A DNA stretch of 61,460 bases from Streptomyces sp. 130 (GTDB taxonomy: Bacteria; Actinomycetota; Actinomycetes; Streptomycetales; Streptomycetaceae), in NCBI RefSeq assembly GCF_007096885.1, contig NZ_VJNO01000041.1, forward strand, positions 1-61,460. The letters run 5' to 3'. The notes under the pieces are model-generated. The model had not been told where the DNA came from. It saw only the letters and a program-made list of their open reading frames with translations, and made no database searches. Below, piece after piece: positions 1-7,947 of this stretch. Position 1 is the stretch's first letter. Each line of letters opens with the position of its first letter. The translations under genes were made by a program, and so were the position numbers.

Positions 1-3
1 CGC

Positions 4-31
4 GGTGGGCGGGGCCCCCGGCCCCGCCACC
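4..31. terminator. GC hairpin at window edge
   Basis: A stem pairs 4-16 with 20-31 around a CCC loop, with one bulged G. There is no U-tract, which is usual for terminators here. It probably ends a gene left of the window or the minus-strand gene that stops at 98. Confidence 0.45.
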
Positions 32-97
32 GAAAGGGGTGAACCGGCGTAACTTTCCCGGCGGAACAGCGTTCTGTCGCGCCGGGGAGACCGAGGG

Positions 98-1396
98 TTA
101 CTCGGCGACGGGGTGGACCCAGGGGTTCGGGCGGCATTTGATGCCGTCGAGGTCCAGCGTCTTCGTCTGCTGCTGCATGACCGGCGCGAGCGTGCCCTCC
201 GTGCGGCAGCTCTCGTGGTTGTGGCCGAGCCGGTGGCCGACCTCGTGGTTGATGAGCATCTGCCGGTACGAGAACAGCTTGTCCGGTCCGAAGGTGGCCG
301 AACCCTGCGCCCAGCGGTAGGCGTTGATCATCACGCGCTCGGTGGCGGCCGAGTCGCAGGAGACGTTGTCCTCCATGGTGTCCAGGCCGGACTTGGCGCA
401 CCACTTGCCGGTGGTGCCGGGGCTGGCCAGCGTGATGACGAAGTCCGGGTCTCCCTCGGAGATCCGTTCGAAGGTCATGTCGCCGTCGTGCGCCCAGCTC
501 CGGTCGTCGTTGAGGGTCTTCTGGACGGCCTGGGCGAACAACTGGGCGTCGAGCCCGAGGCCCTTCTCCACGTCGATCCGGTAGCGGTGGAGCGTTCCCT
601 TGCCGGGCGCCCTGGCCGAGCCGGGCACGGTCTCGAACTCCCCCGAGCCGGTCAGCGCCGGCGACAGCGGATAGGGCTTGGCCATTTTCTGTTCATACGT
701 AAGGGGCTTGACGGCCGCCGCCCCGGGCGAGGGGGTCGTACGGCTGTCCGAGCGGGAGGCGTCGTCCGCGTCGTCCCGGTCGACCCCCGCGGCCCGCGCG
801 GCGCCGGTCCCCGAGGCGCTGTCGTGGGCGACCTGCCCGGCCACGGCGACCGCGAGCACGGCGGTCACCGCGGCCGCCGCGATCCCGGTCAGGGTGCGGC
901 CCTTGCCGCCCCTGGCCGGGGCCGCCTCCTCGTCGCGCCGGGACTCCGGCTCACGGGGGTCCCGGTCGGTGACGGAGCGGTACGGGTCGTCGGCCACCGG
1001 TTCGGGCCGGGGCGGGGCGGGCGGTGCCGGCGGGCCGTCGAAGGCTTCGACGAACTCGCGCCGCGGGCCCGGTATCAGCGGCCGGGCGCCCGTGGCCTGC
1101 TGCTGGTGGTGCGGGGGGCGCGGGGCGCCGGGGCGCGCGCCGGACGCGGGCGCCTTGACGCCGGAGCCGACCGGGGCGCGCATGGGGCCCGCGCCCCAGC
1201 CGCCGCCCGGTTCGCGCTGCTCGGGGTGGCCGCCGCGCACCTCGGGCGCCCCCGCGAAGGGCGTGGGCCCCTCCTGCCGTCTGCGCCGTCCGGTGCCCGC
1301 GACGGGCCGGGCCGCCTCGCGCCCCGCTTCGTCCGGCTCCGCCTGCCCGGTCCCGGGCGCGCTGGGCGCAGGGCCCCTCCGGCTGTGTCGTCCCAC
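98..1396 (-). CDS. DUF3152 predicted zinc metalloprotease, membrane-anchored
   Basis: 432 aa. The N-terminal ~180 residues are Arg/Pro/Gly-rich and probably disordered; one membrane segment follows (about residues 190-210), then a C-terminal DUF3152 domain outside the membrane. The domain holds HEVGHRLGHNH (His384, Glu385, His388, His394), which fits the metzincin pattern HExxHxxGxxH exactly, and a later APVM that could be the Met-turn. So a zinc peptidase is likely, although the family is named only as unknown. I chose GTG at 1396 because it follows GGGAG and gives a typical MGRHSRRG-like start; an ATG at 1420 would overlap the upstream hydrolase by 16 nt. It is probably co-transcribed with that hydrolase. 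Substrate unknown. Confidence 0.85.
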   Translation of the reverse strand: MGRHSRRGPAPSAPGTGQAEPDEAGREAARPVAGTGRRRRQEGPTPFAGAPEVRGGHPEQREPGGGWGAGPMRAPVGSGVKAPASGARPGAPRPPHHQQQATGARPLIPGPRREFVEAFDGPPAPPAPPRPEPVADDPYRSVTDRDPREPESRRDEEAAPARGGKGRTLTGIAAAAVTAVLAVAVAGQVAHDSASGTGAARAAGVDRDDADDASRSDSRTTPSPGAAAVKPLTYEQKMAKPYPLSPALTGSGEFETVPGSARAPGKGTLHRYRIDVEKGLGLDAQLFAQAVQKTLNDDRSWAHDGDMTFERISEGDPDFVITLASPGTTGKWCAKSGLDTMEDNVSCDSAATERVMINAYRWAQGSATFGPDKLFSYRQMLINHEVGHRLGHNHESCRTEGTLAPVMQQQTKTLDLDGIKCRPNPWVHPVAE

Positions 1397-1404
1397 GCCC
1401 TGGA

Positions 1405-2370
1405 TCAGCTCCCGCCGCATTCGTCGAGCAATTCCCGGAACGCCTGGGCGACCGCCTCCGGGTACTCCATCATCGCCACGTGCCCGGCATCGGGCAGTGT
1501 CAGCAGGCGCGCGTCGCGGAAGGCCGCGGACGCCCTGCGGGCCATCCGGAACGAGACGAGCCGGTCCCGTCCGCCGTACACCAGCTGGGTCGGCGCGAGC
1601 ACCCGCTCGGCCTGGCGCCACAGCCCGTGCTGTCCGCCCAGCGTGTACGCGTCGACGATGCCACGGGCGGAACGCGCCATGGCGTCCCAGAAGTACGGCA
1701 GCTCCAGCCGGCGCTCCATTTCGGCCACCGCGTCGCGGAAGCCGGCCTCGGAGACCCGTGCCGGATCGCCGTAACAGAGTGCCATGACTCCGCGGGTGCG
1801 GTCCTCCGCGGTCCAGTCCCGGGAGAGCCGGGCGAACAGGGAGGCGACGCCCGGCAGTGCGAGCAGCGCGGTCGGGGCGGCCGTGCGCTGGACCCGGATC
1901 TCCGGGAGCGCGGGCGAGATCAGCGTGAGCGTACGCACCAGGTCGGGGCGGACCGCGGCGACCCGGGTGGCGATCGCGCCGCCCATCGAGTTGCCGAACA
2001 GGTGGACGGGGCCGCGCTCCTGGGCGTCCAGCAGACGGATGACCGCCCGGGCGTGTCCGGTGACCGAGTAGTTCCCGTCGTCCGGGGGCGGCGAGTCGCC
2101 GAAGCCGGGCAGGTCGACCGCCTCGCAGTCGGCCAGGTCCTCCAGCAGCGGCATCAGGGCCGACCAGTTCTGCGAGGAGCCGCCGAGGCCGTGCACGAAG
2201 AGGGCGGGCGGCAGCCCGGGCCCCCGGGACGGCCGGGAACGGACGGTGAGCGTCAGCCCGGGCAGCTCGACGGAGCGAAGCCGCTCCCCCTCCGCGACCC
2301 TGACGGCGCTCACCGTGGGTGACACCGCTGCGGCGGCGGCGCGGACTCCCGGCAGCTCGGTCGAAGACAT
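1405..2370 (-). CDS. alpha/beta hydrolase
   Basis: 321 aa, standard size for the fold. An oxyanion-loop HGLGGSS stands near residue 56, the nucleophile elbow is GNSMGG, and a C-terminal DAGHVAM supplies the catalytic His. Esterase, lipase or C-C hydrolase activity is possible; the substrate cannot be read from sequence. No signal peptide, so cytoplasmic. It is the first gene of a two-gene unit with the DUF3152 protein. TAACAT lies 6 nt before the ATG, so the mRNA is probably leaderless. Confidence 0.85.
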   Translation of the reverse strand: MSSTELPGVRAAAAAVSPTVSAVRVAEGERLRSVELPGLTLTVRSRPSRGPGLPPALFVHGLGGSSQNWSALMPLLEDLADCEAVDLPGFGDSPPPDDGNYSVTGHARAVIRLLDAQERGPVHLFGNSMGGAIATRVAAVRPDLVRTLTLISPALPEIRVQRTAAPTALLALPGVASLFARLSRDWTAEDRTRGVMALCYGDPARVSEAGFRDAVAEMERRLELPYFWDAMARSARGIVDAYTLGGQHGLWRQAERVLAPTQLVYGGRDRLVSFRMARRASAAFRDARLLTLPDAGHVAMMEYPEAVAQAFRELLDECGGS

Positions 2371-2376
2371 GCGGCA

Positions 2377-2382
2377 ATGTTA
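2377..2382 (-). promoter_or_regulatory. -10 hexamer TAACAT, leaderless start
   Basis: On the minus strand TAACAT ends 6 nt before the ATG of the alpha/beta hydrolase, so transcription should begin at the start codon. No Shine-Dalgarno sequence is present. Confidence 0.45.
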
Positions 2383-2481
2383 CGAGATGATCACACCGGG
2401 GTTCATGTGTTCGCCGTCACACGATCACATAGCGGCTTCCCGGGGTACCTCATAGGCTCGAACCGAGGAAGGGAGTCCACC

Positions 2482-2697
2482 ATGACGGCCGACCCGAGGG
2501 ACCCGGAGACCTTCGAGGGCGTCCAGCCGGACGAGCCCGACCAGGAGACGCCCGAGGCGGACGCCGCCGAGCAGCACGCCGACCTCCGCCCGGAGAGCGA
2601 CGAACCGCTCACCGGCCTCGACCGCGACGGCGCCAGCGAAGCGGACGCGGCGGACCAGGCCCGCGTGGTGCCACAGGATGAGGACGATTACCGCTGA
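2482..2697 (+). CDS. small acidic hypothetical protein
   Basis: 71 aa, very rich in Asp and Glu, with no hydrophobic segment, no Cys and no recognised domain; probably disordered and cytoplasmic. ATG at 2482 follows a strong ribosome site (GGAAGGGAG). A possible -10 hexamer TAGGCT sits at 2453. It is transcribed away from the hydrolase. Function unknown. Codon use and the ribosome site support a real gene. Confidence 0.7.
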   Translation: MTADPRDPETFEGVQPDEPDQETPEADAAEQHADLRPESDEPLTGLDRDGASEADAADQARVVPQDEDDYR

Positions 2698-2865
2698 TAC
2701 GTCCCGCTCTGCCCACCCGGGCGGACACTCCGCGGGTTCCGCAGCCGTCCGGTCCGTGAAATTCTGCGTCCGCGCCGCGCATACCGGGGTTACCCAAAAG
2801 TACGATGTCGGTATGGCGCGGCACGTACGGAACGGCTGTGTCGGACCACGAATTTGGGAGGCGGC

Positions 2866-3507
2866 GTGACAGCCATCGAGCAGACCGAGGCGGCGCGCCC
2901 GCGGGGCACTCGCCTGCCCCGCCGCGCCCGACGCAATCAGCTGCTGGGAGCCGCGCAGGAGGTCTTCGTCGCGCAGGGCTACCACTCCGCGGCGATGGAC
3001 GACATCGCGGAGCGCGCCGGGGTCAGCAAGCCGGTGCTCTACCAGCACTTCCCCGGCAAGCTGGAGCTCTACCTGGCCCTCCTCGACCAGCACTGCGAGT
3101 CGCTGCTCCAGTCCGTGCGTACGGCGCTGGCGTCGACCACGGACAACAAGCTGCGCGTGGCCGCGACGATGGACGCGTACTTCGCGTACGTGGAGGACGA
3201 GGGCGGCGCCTTCCGGCTGGTCTTCGAGTCCGACCTGACCAACGAGCCCGCCGTGCGCGAGCGCGTGGACCGGGTCTCGCTCCAGTGCGCCGAGGCGATC
3301 TCCGACGTGATCGCGGGCGACACGGGCCTGTCCAAGGACGAGTCCATGCTCCTCGCGGTGGGCCTCGGCGGGGTGTCCCAGGTGGTCGCCCGCTACTGGC
3401 TGTCGAGCCGGTCGGGCATTCCGCGCGACACCGCGGTCCAGCTGCTCACCTCGCTGGCCTGGCGCGGCATCGCCGGCTTCCCCCTGCACGGCATCGATCA
3501 GCACTGA
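2866..3507 (+). CDS. TetR/AcrR family regulator
   Basis: 213 aa. The N-terminal helix-turn-helix (about residues 30-75) includes DIAERAGVSKPVLYQHF, a textbook TetR recognition region; the C-terminal ligand domain is long and unassigned. GTG at 2866 follows GGGAGGC at good distance; a TTG four codons upstream is possible. From memory an equivalent TetR gene precedes the DUF3107 gene in mycobacteria, so this is a conserved regulator rather than a drug-efflux repressor. Its operator was not identified. Confidence 0.9.
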   Translation: MTAIEQTEAARPRGTRLPRRARRNQLLGAAQEVFVAQGYHSAAMDDIAERAGVSKPVLYQHFPGKLELYLALLDQHCESLLQSVRTALASTTDNKLRVAATMDAYFAYVEDEGGAFRLVFESDLTNEPAVRERVDRVSLQCAEAISDVIAGDTGLSKDESMLLAVGLGGVSQVVARYWLSSRSGIPRDTAVQLLTSLAWRGIAGFPLHGIDQH

Positions 3508-3552
3508 CCGGCCGGCGGCCCCCGTGTTCGCTGCGGGCGTGGCCGGGGGCGC

Positions 3553-3580
3553 CTGACGAATCCCTTCAGCGGGCTAATGT
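3553..3580 (+). promoter_or_regulatory. promoter candidate for DUF3107 gene
   Basis: CTGACG at 3553-3558 and TAATGT at 3575-3580 are separated by 16 nt, 56 nt before the start codon. This fits a housekeeping sigma promoter with a short leader. Confidence 0.4.
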
Positions 3581-3636
3581 GTGCTGCGTACGGCGCGGTT
3601 CGCCGCGCAGGGACTGACCGTCGGAGGGACATAGCC

Positions 3637-3864
3637 GTGGAGGTCAAGATCGGGGTGCAGCACACGCCCCGGGAGATCGTTCTGGAGAGCGGGCTTTCCG
3701 CCGAAGAGGTCGAGAGCACGGTGTCCGAGGCTCTCGCCGGCAAGGCGCAGCTGCTCAGCCTCACGGACGAGAAGGGCCGCAAGGTCCTGGTGCCGGCCGA
3801 CCGGATCGCCTACGTGGAGATCGGCGAGCCCAGCACCCGACGGGTGGGGTTCGGCGCGCTGTAA
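3637..3864 (+). CDS. DUF3107 family protein
   Basis: 75 aa. It begins MEVKIGVQHTPREIV and ends with YVEIGEPSTRRVGFG, both typical of DUF3107, a small soluble actinobacterial family (compare the TB9.4 antigen of M. tuberculosis). The biochemical role is unknown. GTG at 3637 lies after GGAGGGA. Its own promoter and a strong terminator suggest a monocistronic transcript. The position between a TetR gene and a ferritin-like/DEAD helicase pair is conserved from memory. Confidence 0.85.
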   Translation: MEVKIGVQHTPREIVLESGLSAEEVESTVSEALAGKAQLLSLTDEKGRKVLVPADRIAYVEIGEPSTRRVGFGAL

Positions 3865-3877
3865 GGCGTACGAACGC

Positions 3878-3917
3878 GAGGAGCGGCCCGGCGGGACATC
3901 CCGCCGGGCCGCTCCTC
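3878..3917 (+). terminator. 19-bp hairpin terminator
   Basis: 3878-3896 pairs perfectly with 3899-3917. It directly follows the DUF3107 gene. Confidence 0.8.
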
Positions 3918-4053
3918 ATTCGGCGCCCGTCCGCGGCGTCCGCTGTGCGGCGGCTGGGCGAAGCCTGTGCGCGGGAGGGTTGTGAACGGTCGCTCACGGG
4001 TAGTACGAGCAGGACCGGAGCGCCCGTTCCGAATATCTGCGAGGTGATCGTCC

Positions 4054-4323
4054 GTGATCCTGGAGACCTTCAGCGCCGTCGTGCTCGGAGTGGCCCTCTC
4101 CTGGGCGGCGCTGCGCTCACTCCCCGGCCGGCTCCCGGCCCGTCGGGCCGTGTTCGGCACGGGGGCCCTCGGCGGCCTGTTCGGCGCGTCCCTGATGCAC
4201 TCGGTGCTCGGCCCGGGCCACGCGGCGGCCGTCGTGGTGGGCGCCGTGCTGATCGCCGCGGTGACGGTGTCCCTGCTGATCCGGCCCCGCAGCCGCCGGC
4301 TGCGCCGGTCGGCCGCCGCCTGA
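4054..4323 (+). CDS. small membrane protein, hypothetical
   Basis: 89 aa. Two or three hydrophobic stretches (about residues 3-22, 35-52 and 57-74) and a basic C-terminus (RPRSRRLRR) indicate an inner-membrane protein with a cytoplasmic tail. No known domain recognised. GTG at 4054 follows GAGGTG. About 60 nt upstream, 3982-3997 forms an imperfect dyad (GTGAACG/CGCTCAC) that could bind a regulator. It converges on the ferritin-like gene. Confidence 0.6.
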   Translation: MILETFSAVVLGVALSWAALRSLPGRLPARRAVFGTGALGGLFGASLMHSVLGPGHAAAVVVGAVLIAAVTVSLLIRPRSRRLRRSAAA

Positions 4324-4335
4324 CCCTCCGGCCTC

Positions 4336-5070
4336 TTACGCGGCCAGGCCCAGGGCGGCCATGCGCTTGGTGTGCGCCTCGGTGATCCGGGAGAACATCC
4401 GGCCCACCTCCGCCAGGTCGAAGCCGTCCGCGACCCCGCCGACCAGCATGGTCGACAGCGCGTCGCGGTCCGCGACCACGCGCTGCGCCTGCGACAGCGC
4501 CTCGCCCATCAGCCGCCGCGCCCACAGCGCCAGCCGGCCGCCGACCCTCGGGTCCGCCTCGATCGCCGCGCGCACCTTCTCGACGGCGAAGTTGCCGTGG
4601 CCCGTGTCGTCCAGCACGGCCAGCACGAGCGACCGGGTGTCGGAGTCCAGCCGGACCGCGACCTCCCGGTAGAAGTCGCTGGCGATCGAGTCGCCGACGT
4701 ACGCCTTGACCAGGCCCTCCAGCCAGTCCGAGGGGGCGGTCTGGCGGTGGAAGTCGTCCAGCGCCCGGGCGAAGGGCTCCATGGCGGCGGTCGGCTCGAC
4801 CTCGATGGCGGTCAGCCGCTCCGTCAGCCGCTCGAAGTGGTGGAACTCGGCGGACGCCATCTTCGCCAGCTCCGCCTTGTCGGCCAGCGTCGGCGCCAGC
4901 TTGGCGTCCTCGGCCAGCCGCTCGAAGGCCGCGAGCTCCCCGTAGGCGAGGGCCCCCAGCAGGTCCACGACGGCGGCCCGGTACTGCGGCTGCGCGGACG
5001 CGGTGGCCCAGTCCTGGTCGGCGATTCTGGTCGTCGCGGGGGCTTCGTTGGCGTTGTCAGGCGTCTCCAT
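4336..5070 (-). CDS. ferritin-like fold protein
   Basis: 244 aa, all-helical. Metal-ligand style motifs are visible: AYGELAAFER near residue 45, EFHHFERL near residue 75 and a later DDTGHGNF, as in ferritin-like and MiaE-like diiron proteins. A role in oxidation or in iron handling is possible; the substrate is unknown. I chose the ATG at 5070, since TATTCT lies 7 nt upstream and fits a leaderless start; the longer frame to 5130 adds non-conserved Arg/Pro-rich residues. It is divergent from the DEAD-box helicase. Confidence 0.8.
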   Translation of the reverse strand: METPDNANEAPATTRIADQDWATASAQPQYRAAVVDLLGALAYGELAAFERLAEDAKLAPTLADKAELAKMASAEFHHFERLTERLTAIEVEPTAAMEPFARALDDFHRQTAPSDWLEGLVKAYVGDSIASDFYREVAVRLDSDTRSLVLAVLDDTGHGNFAVEKVRAAIEADPRVGGRLALWARRLMGEALSQAQRVVADRDALSTMLVGGVADGFDLAEVGRMFSRITEAHTKRMAALGLAA

Positions 5071-5077
5071 GCAGCGC

Positions 5078-5083
5078 AGAATA
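5078..5083 (-). promoter_or_regulatory. -10 hexamer TATTCT, leaderless start
   Basis: On the minus strand it ends 7 nt before the ATG at 5070. Confidence 0.45.
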
Positions 5084-5451
5084 GCCCGCCCGAGCGGCGG
5101 CGGAAGGGCCCGCCCGACGACCGACGTCACACCGTTCCGACGAATTCGCCCAACACAGATGCGCCGATCCGGGGTACAGTGGTAATGCGCTTACTGAGCA
5201 CTTTGCATCTGCTCGTGGCGCGAAATTGAATGAGGATGCCCGGTCGGTGGCCCGATCGGCTCCGACCCGACAGCCCTCCACGCGGTGTGTGCACACGTAC
5301 GACCGCAGATGAGGGGCCCCCTCAGCGGCACGAGCGCTCGAGCGACGGCAGTGGTCCCGCGCCACCCGGCCCATCCGCCGGATGACCAACCCCGGCACGG
5401 TACGACCCCCTTCGTTCGCCTCGGACCGCGTCTCACAGAAGAGGCAGCACC
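5084..5451. other. divergent intergenic region, helicase leader
   Basis: About 370 bases without a convincing gene. It must hold the promoter of the helicase; TACAGT near 5174 is the best -10 candidate and would give a 5' leader of roughly 270 nt. A small hairpin (TGAGGG/CCCTCA, about 5307-5321) lies in the leader. Long leaders are common for cold-inducible RNA helicases, but nothing here proves that. Confidence 0.4.
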
Positions 5452-7437
5452 CTGACTACGTTCCGAGACCTCGGGATTCTCTCCGAGACCGCCGAGGCCC
5501 TTGAGGCCGTCGGCATCACGTCCCCCTTTCCCATCCAGGAGCTGACGCTCCCGGTCGCCCTCTCCGGCTCCGACGTCATCGGCCAGGCCAAGACCGGCAC
5601 CGGCAAGACGCTCGGCTTCGGCCTCCCGCTCCTCGAGCGCGTCACCGTCCTCGCCGACGTCGAGGCGGGCCGCGCGAAGCCGGAGGAGCTGACCGACTCC
5701 CCGCAGGCCCTCATCGTCGTGCCCACCCGCGAGCTGTGCCAGCAGGTCACCAACGACCTGCTCACCGCCGGCAAGGTGCGCAACGTGCGGGTCCTCGCGA
5801 TCTACGGCGGCCGGGCCTACGAGCCCCAGGTCGAGGCCCTGAAGAAGGGCGTCGACGTGATCGTCGGCACCCCCGGCCGGCTGCTCGACCTCGCGGGCCA
5901 GCGCAAGCTGGACCTGTCGAAGGTCCGCGCGCTCGTCCTCGACGAGGCCGACGAGATGCTGGACCTGGGCTTCCTGCCCGACGTCGAGCGCATCATCACG
6001 ATGCTGCCGGCGAAGCGCCAGACCATGCTGTTCTCGGCCACCATGCCGGGCGCGGTGATCTCGCTCGCCCGCCGCTACATGTCCCAGCCGACGCACATCA
6101 ACGCCACCTCGCCCGATGACGAGGGCACGACCGTCAAGAACACGGCGCAGTACGTCTACCGCGCCCACTCGATGGACAAGCCCGAGATGGTCGCGCGCAT
6201 CCTGCAGGCCGAGGGCCGCGGGCTCGCGATGATCTTCTGCCGCACCAAGCGCACCGCGGCGGACATCGCCGAGCAGCTGGAGCGGCGCGGCTTCGCCTCC
6301 GGCGCGGTCCACGGCGACCTCGGCCAGGGCGCCCGCGAGCAGGCCCTGCGCGCCTTCCGCAACGGCAAGGTCGACGTGCTGGTCTGCACCGACGTCGCCG
6401 CCCGCGGTATCGACGTCGAGGGCGTGACGCACGTCATCAACTACCAGTCCCCCGAGGACGAGAAGACCTACCTGCACCGCATCGGCCGCACCGGCCGCGC
6501 CGGCGCCAAGGGCATCGCGATCACGCTGGTCGACTGGGACGACATCCCGCGCTGGCAGCTGATCAACAAGACCCTGGACCTCAGCTTCCCGGACCCGGTC
6601 GAGACGTACTCCACCTCCCCGCACCTCTACGAGGACCTGGACATCCCGGCCGGCACCAAGGGTGTCCTGCCGCGCGCCGAGCGCACCCGCGCCGGTCTCG
6701 GGGCCGAGGAGATCGAGGACCTGGGCGAGACCGGCGGCCGGGGCCGCAGGTCCGCCGCGCCGGCCGCCCGCGAGGAGCGGGCCCCGCGCACCCCGCGTCA
6801 GCGCCGTCGCACCCGTGGTGGCGCGTCGGTCGCCGAGGGCGCCGCGACCGTGCCCGCGCCGGCCGCCGAGGCCGAGGCGCCGGCCGACGCCCCGCGCACC
6901 CCGCGCCGCCGCCGGCGTACCCGTGTCAACGCGGCGGAGGCCGTCGCCGCCGAGGCCGCGGTCGCCGTGGCCGAGGCGCCCGCAGCCGAGGTGCCCGCGG
7001 CCGTGGTGGCCGAGCCGGAGGCCCCGGCCGCGCCGAAGAAGCGCACCCGGACCCGGGCCGCGAAGCCGAAGACGGAGGCGGTCGCCGCCGAGGTCGTCGC
7101 GGAGACCGCGGCCACCGAGGGCGAGGCCGCACCGCGTCGCCGCCGGGCCCGGGTGGCCAAGCCGGCGACCGAGGAGGCCACGGTCCAGAGCGCGCCGGTG
7201 GCCGAGCCGGAGGCGCCCGCCGTCACCCGGCCGCGCCGCCGTCGGGTGATCAAGCCGGTCGAGGACGAGGTCGACTTCCAGATCGCCCCGATCTCGGAGC
7301 CCGAGCCGGTGCGTCGTCGTACGCGCACGGCGTCCAAGCCGAAGACGGAGGCCGTGGCGGAGGCCACGACCGCCGAGGGCGAGGCCAAGCCGCGCCGGCG
7401 CCGGGCGCCGCGCGCCACCGCGAAGGCCGAGGGCTGA
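5452..7437 (+). CDS. DEAD-box ATP-dependent RNA helicase (RhlE/DeaD type)
   Basis: 661 aa. The catalytic core is complete: Q motif with PFPIQ near residue 27, Walker A AKTGTGKT, PTRELCQQ, GTPGR, DEAD box DEADEMLD, SAT, ARGID and HRIGRTGR. It unwinds RNA in ribosome assembly or decay. The last ~230 residues are Ala/Pro/Glu-rich with repeated Arg clusters (RRRRT, RRRRAR), a likely RNA-binding tail. No ATG, GTG or TTG occurs in frame between the upstream stop (5383-5385) and the Walker A motif. The only reasonable initiator is CTG at 5452, which follows AGAAGAGG at good spacing. A strong terminator follows. Confidence 0.92.
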   Translation: MTTFRDLGILSETAEALEAVGITSPFPIQELTLPVALSGSDVIGQAKTGTGKTLGFGLPLLERVTVLADVEAGRAKPEELTDSPQALIVVPTRELCQQVTNDLLTAGKVRNVRVLAIYGGRAYEPQVEALKKGVDVIVGTPGRLLDLAGQRKLDLSKVRALVLDEADEMLDLGFLPDVERIITMLPAKRQTMLFSATMPGAVISLARRYMSQPTHINATSPDDEGTTVKNTAQYVYRAHSMDKPEMVARILQAEGRGLAMIFCRTKRTAADIAEQLERRGFASGAVHGDLGQGAREQALRAFRNGKVDVLVCTDVAARGIDVEGVTHVINYQSPEDEKTYLHRIGRTGRAGAKGIAITLVDWDDIPRWQLINKTLDLSFPDPVETYSTSPHLYEDLDIPAGTKGVLPRAERTRAGLGAEEIEDLGETGGRGRRSAAPAAREERAPRTPRQRRRTRGGASVAEGAATVPAPAAEAEAPADAPRTPRRRRRTRVNAAEAVAAEAAVAVAEAPAAEVPAAVVAEPEAPAAPKKRTRTRAAKPKTEAVAAEVVAETAATEGEAAPRRRRARVAKPATEEATVQSAPVAEPEAPAVTRPRRRRVIKPVEDEVDFQIAPISEPEPVRRRTRTASKPKTEAVAEATTAEGEAKPRRRRAPRATAKAEG

Positions 7438-7458
7438 GCGGACCACGCATCACCTGAC

Positions 7459-7493
7459 GGGCGGCCCCGGGGGATTTTCCCCCGGGGCCGCCC
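7459..7493 (+). terminator. 15-bp hairpin terminator
   Basis: 7459-7473 pairs perfectly with 7479-7493 around ATTTT. It closes the helicase transcript and abuts the tandem array. Confidence 0.8.
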
Positions 7494-7497
7494 GCCG

Positions 7498-7931
7498 TAC
7501 GCGGACGGGACCGGGCCGCCGTCTTACACGGACGAGATCAGGCCGCCCGTCGTACACGGAGTGGACAGGTCGCCCGTCGTACGCGGACGAGACAGGGCCA
7601 CCCGTCGTACGCGGACAGGACCGGGCCGCCGTCTTACGCGGACGAGATCAGGCCGCCCCTCCTACGCGGACGAGACAGGGCCACCCCTCGTACACGGACA
7701 GGACCGGGCCGCCGTCTTACGCGGACGAGATCAGGCCGCCCCTCCTACGCGGACGAGACAGGACCGCCCCTCCTACGCGGACGAGACAGGGCCACCCCTC
7801 GTACACGGACAGGACGGGGCCGCCCCTCGTACGCGGACAGGACCGGGCCGCCCCTCCTACGCGGACGAGATAGGACCGCCCCTCCTACGCGGACGAGACA
7901 GGGCCACCTGTCGTACGCGGGCGGGCGGGAC
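7498..7931. repeat. tandem array, 15 units of 27/28 bp plus a partial unit
   Basis: Fifteen head-to-tail units run from 7498 to 7913, and a degenerate sixteenth begins at 7914. Eleven units are 28 bp and four are 27 bp. Each begins TACGCGGA or TACACGGA and contains a GGCCGCC or GGCCACC core. At least three variants alternate, with higher-order blocks of about 83 bp, so the array probably grew by unequal exchange or slippage. The period is not a multiple of three, and the open frames through it carry no sensible protein, so it is noncoding. It ends at the promoter of the next gene. Confidence 0.92.
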
Positions 7932-7935
7932 GTTT

Positions 7936-7941
7936 TAACCT
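7936..7941 (+). promoter_or_regulatory. -10 hexamer TAACCT, leaderless start
   Basis: It ends 6 nt before the ATG at 7948. The last repeat unit lies where a -35 element would be. Confidence 0.45.
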
Positions 7942-7947
7942 CGTCCC

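Noticed and set aside
98..2377. 759-aa fusion of hydrolase and DUF3152
   Set aside because: The hydrolase is in a different frame and ends at 1405; the fused part is Arg/Pro-rich nonsense.
3982..3997. Dyad GTGAACG/CGCTCAC as a BldD or similar box
   Set aside because: It does not match a consensus I can defend; kept only as a note on the gene at 4054.
5191..7446. 751-aa minus-strand ORF opposite the helicase
   Set aside because: No domains, extreme Gly/Arg/Leu bias typical of antisense frames.
7498..7931. CRISPR-like repeat array
   Set aside because: The units are contiguous with no unique spacers, and no cas genes are nearby.
7561..7938. 125-aa ORF through the tandem repeat
   Set aside because: The period (27/28) is not a multiple of three, the composition is low-complexity and no ribosome site is present.
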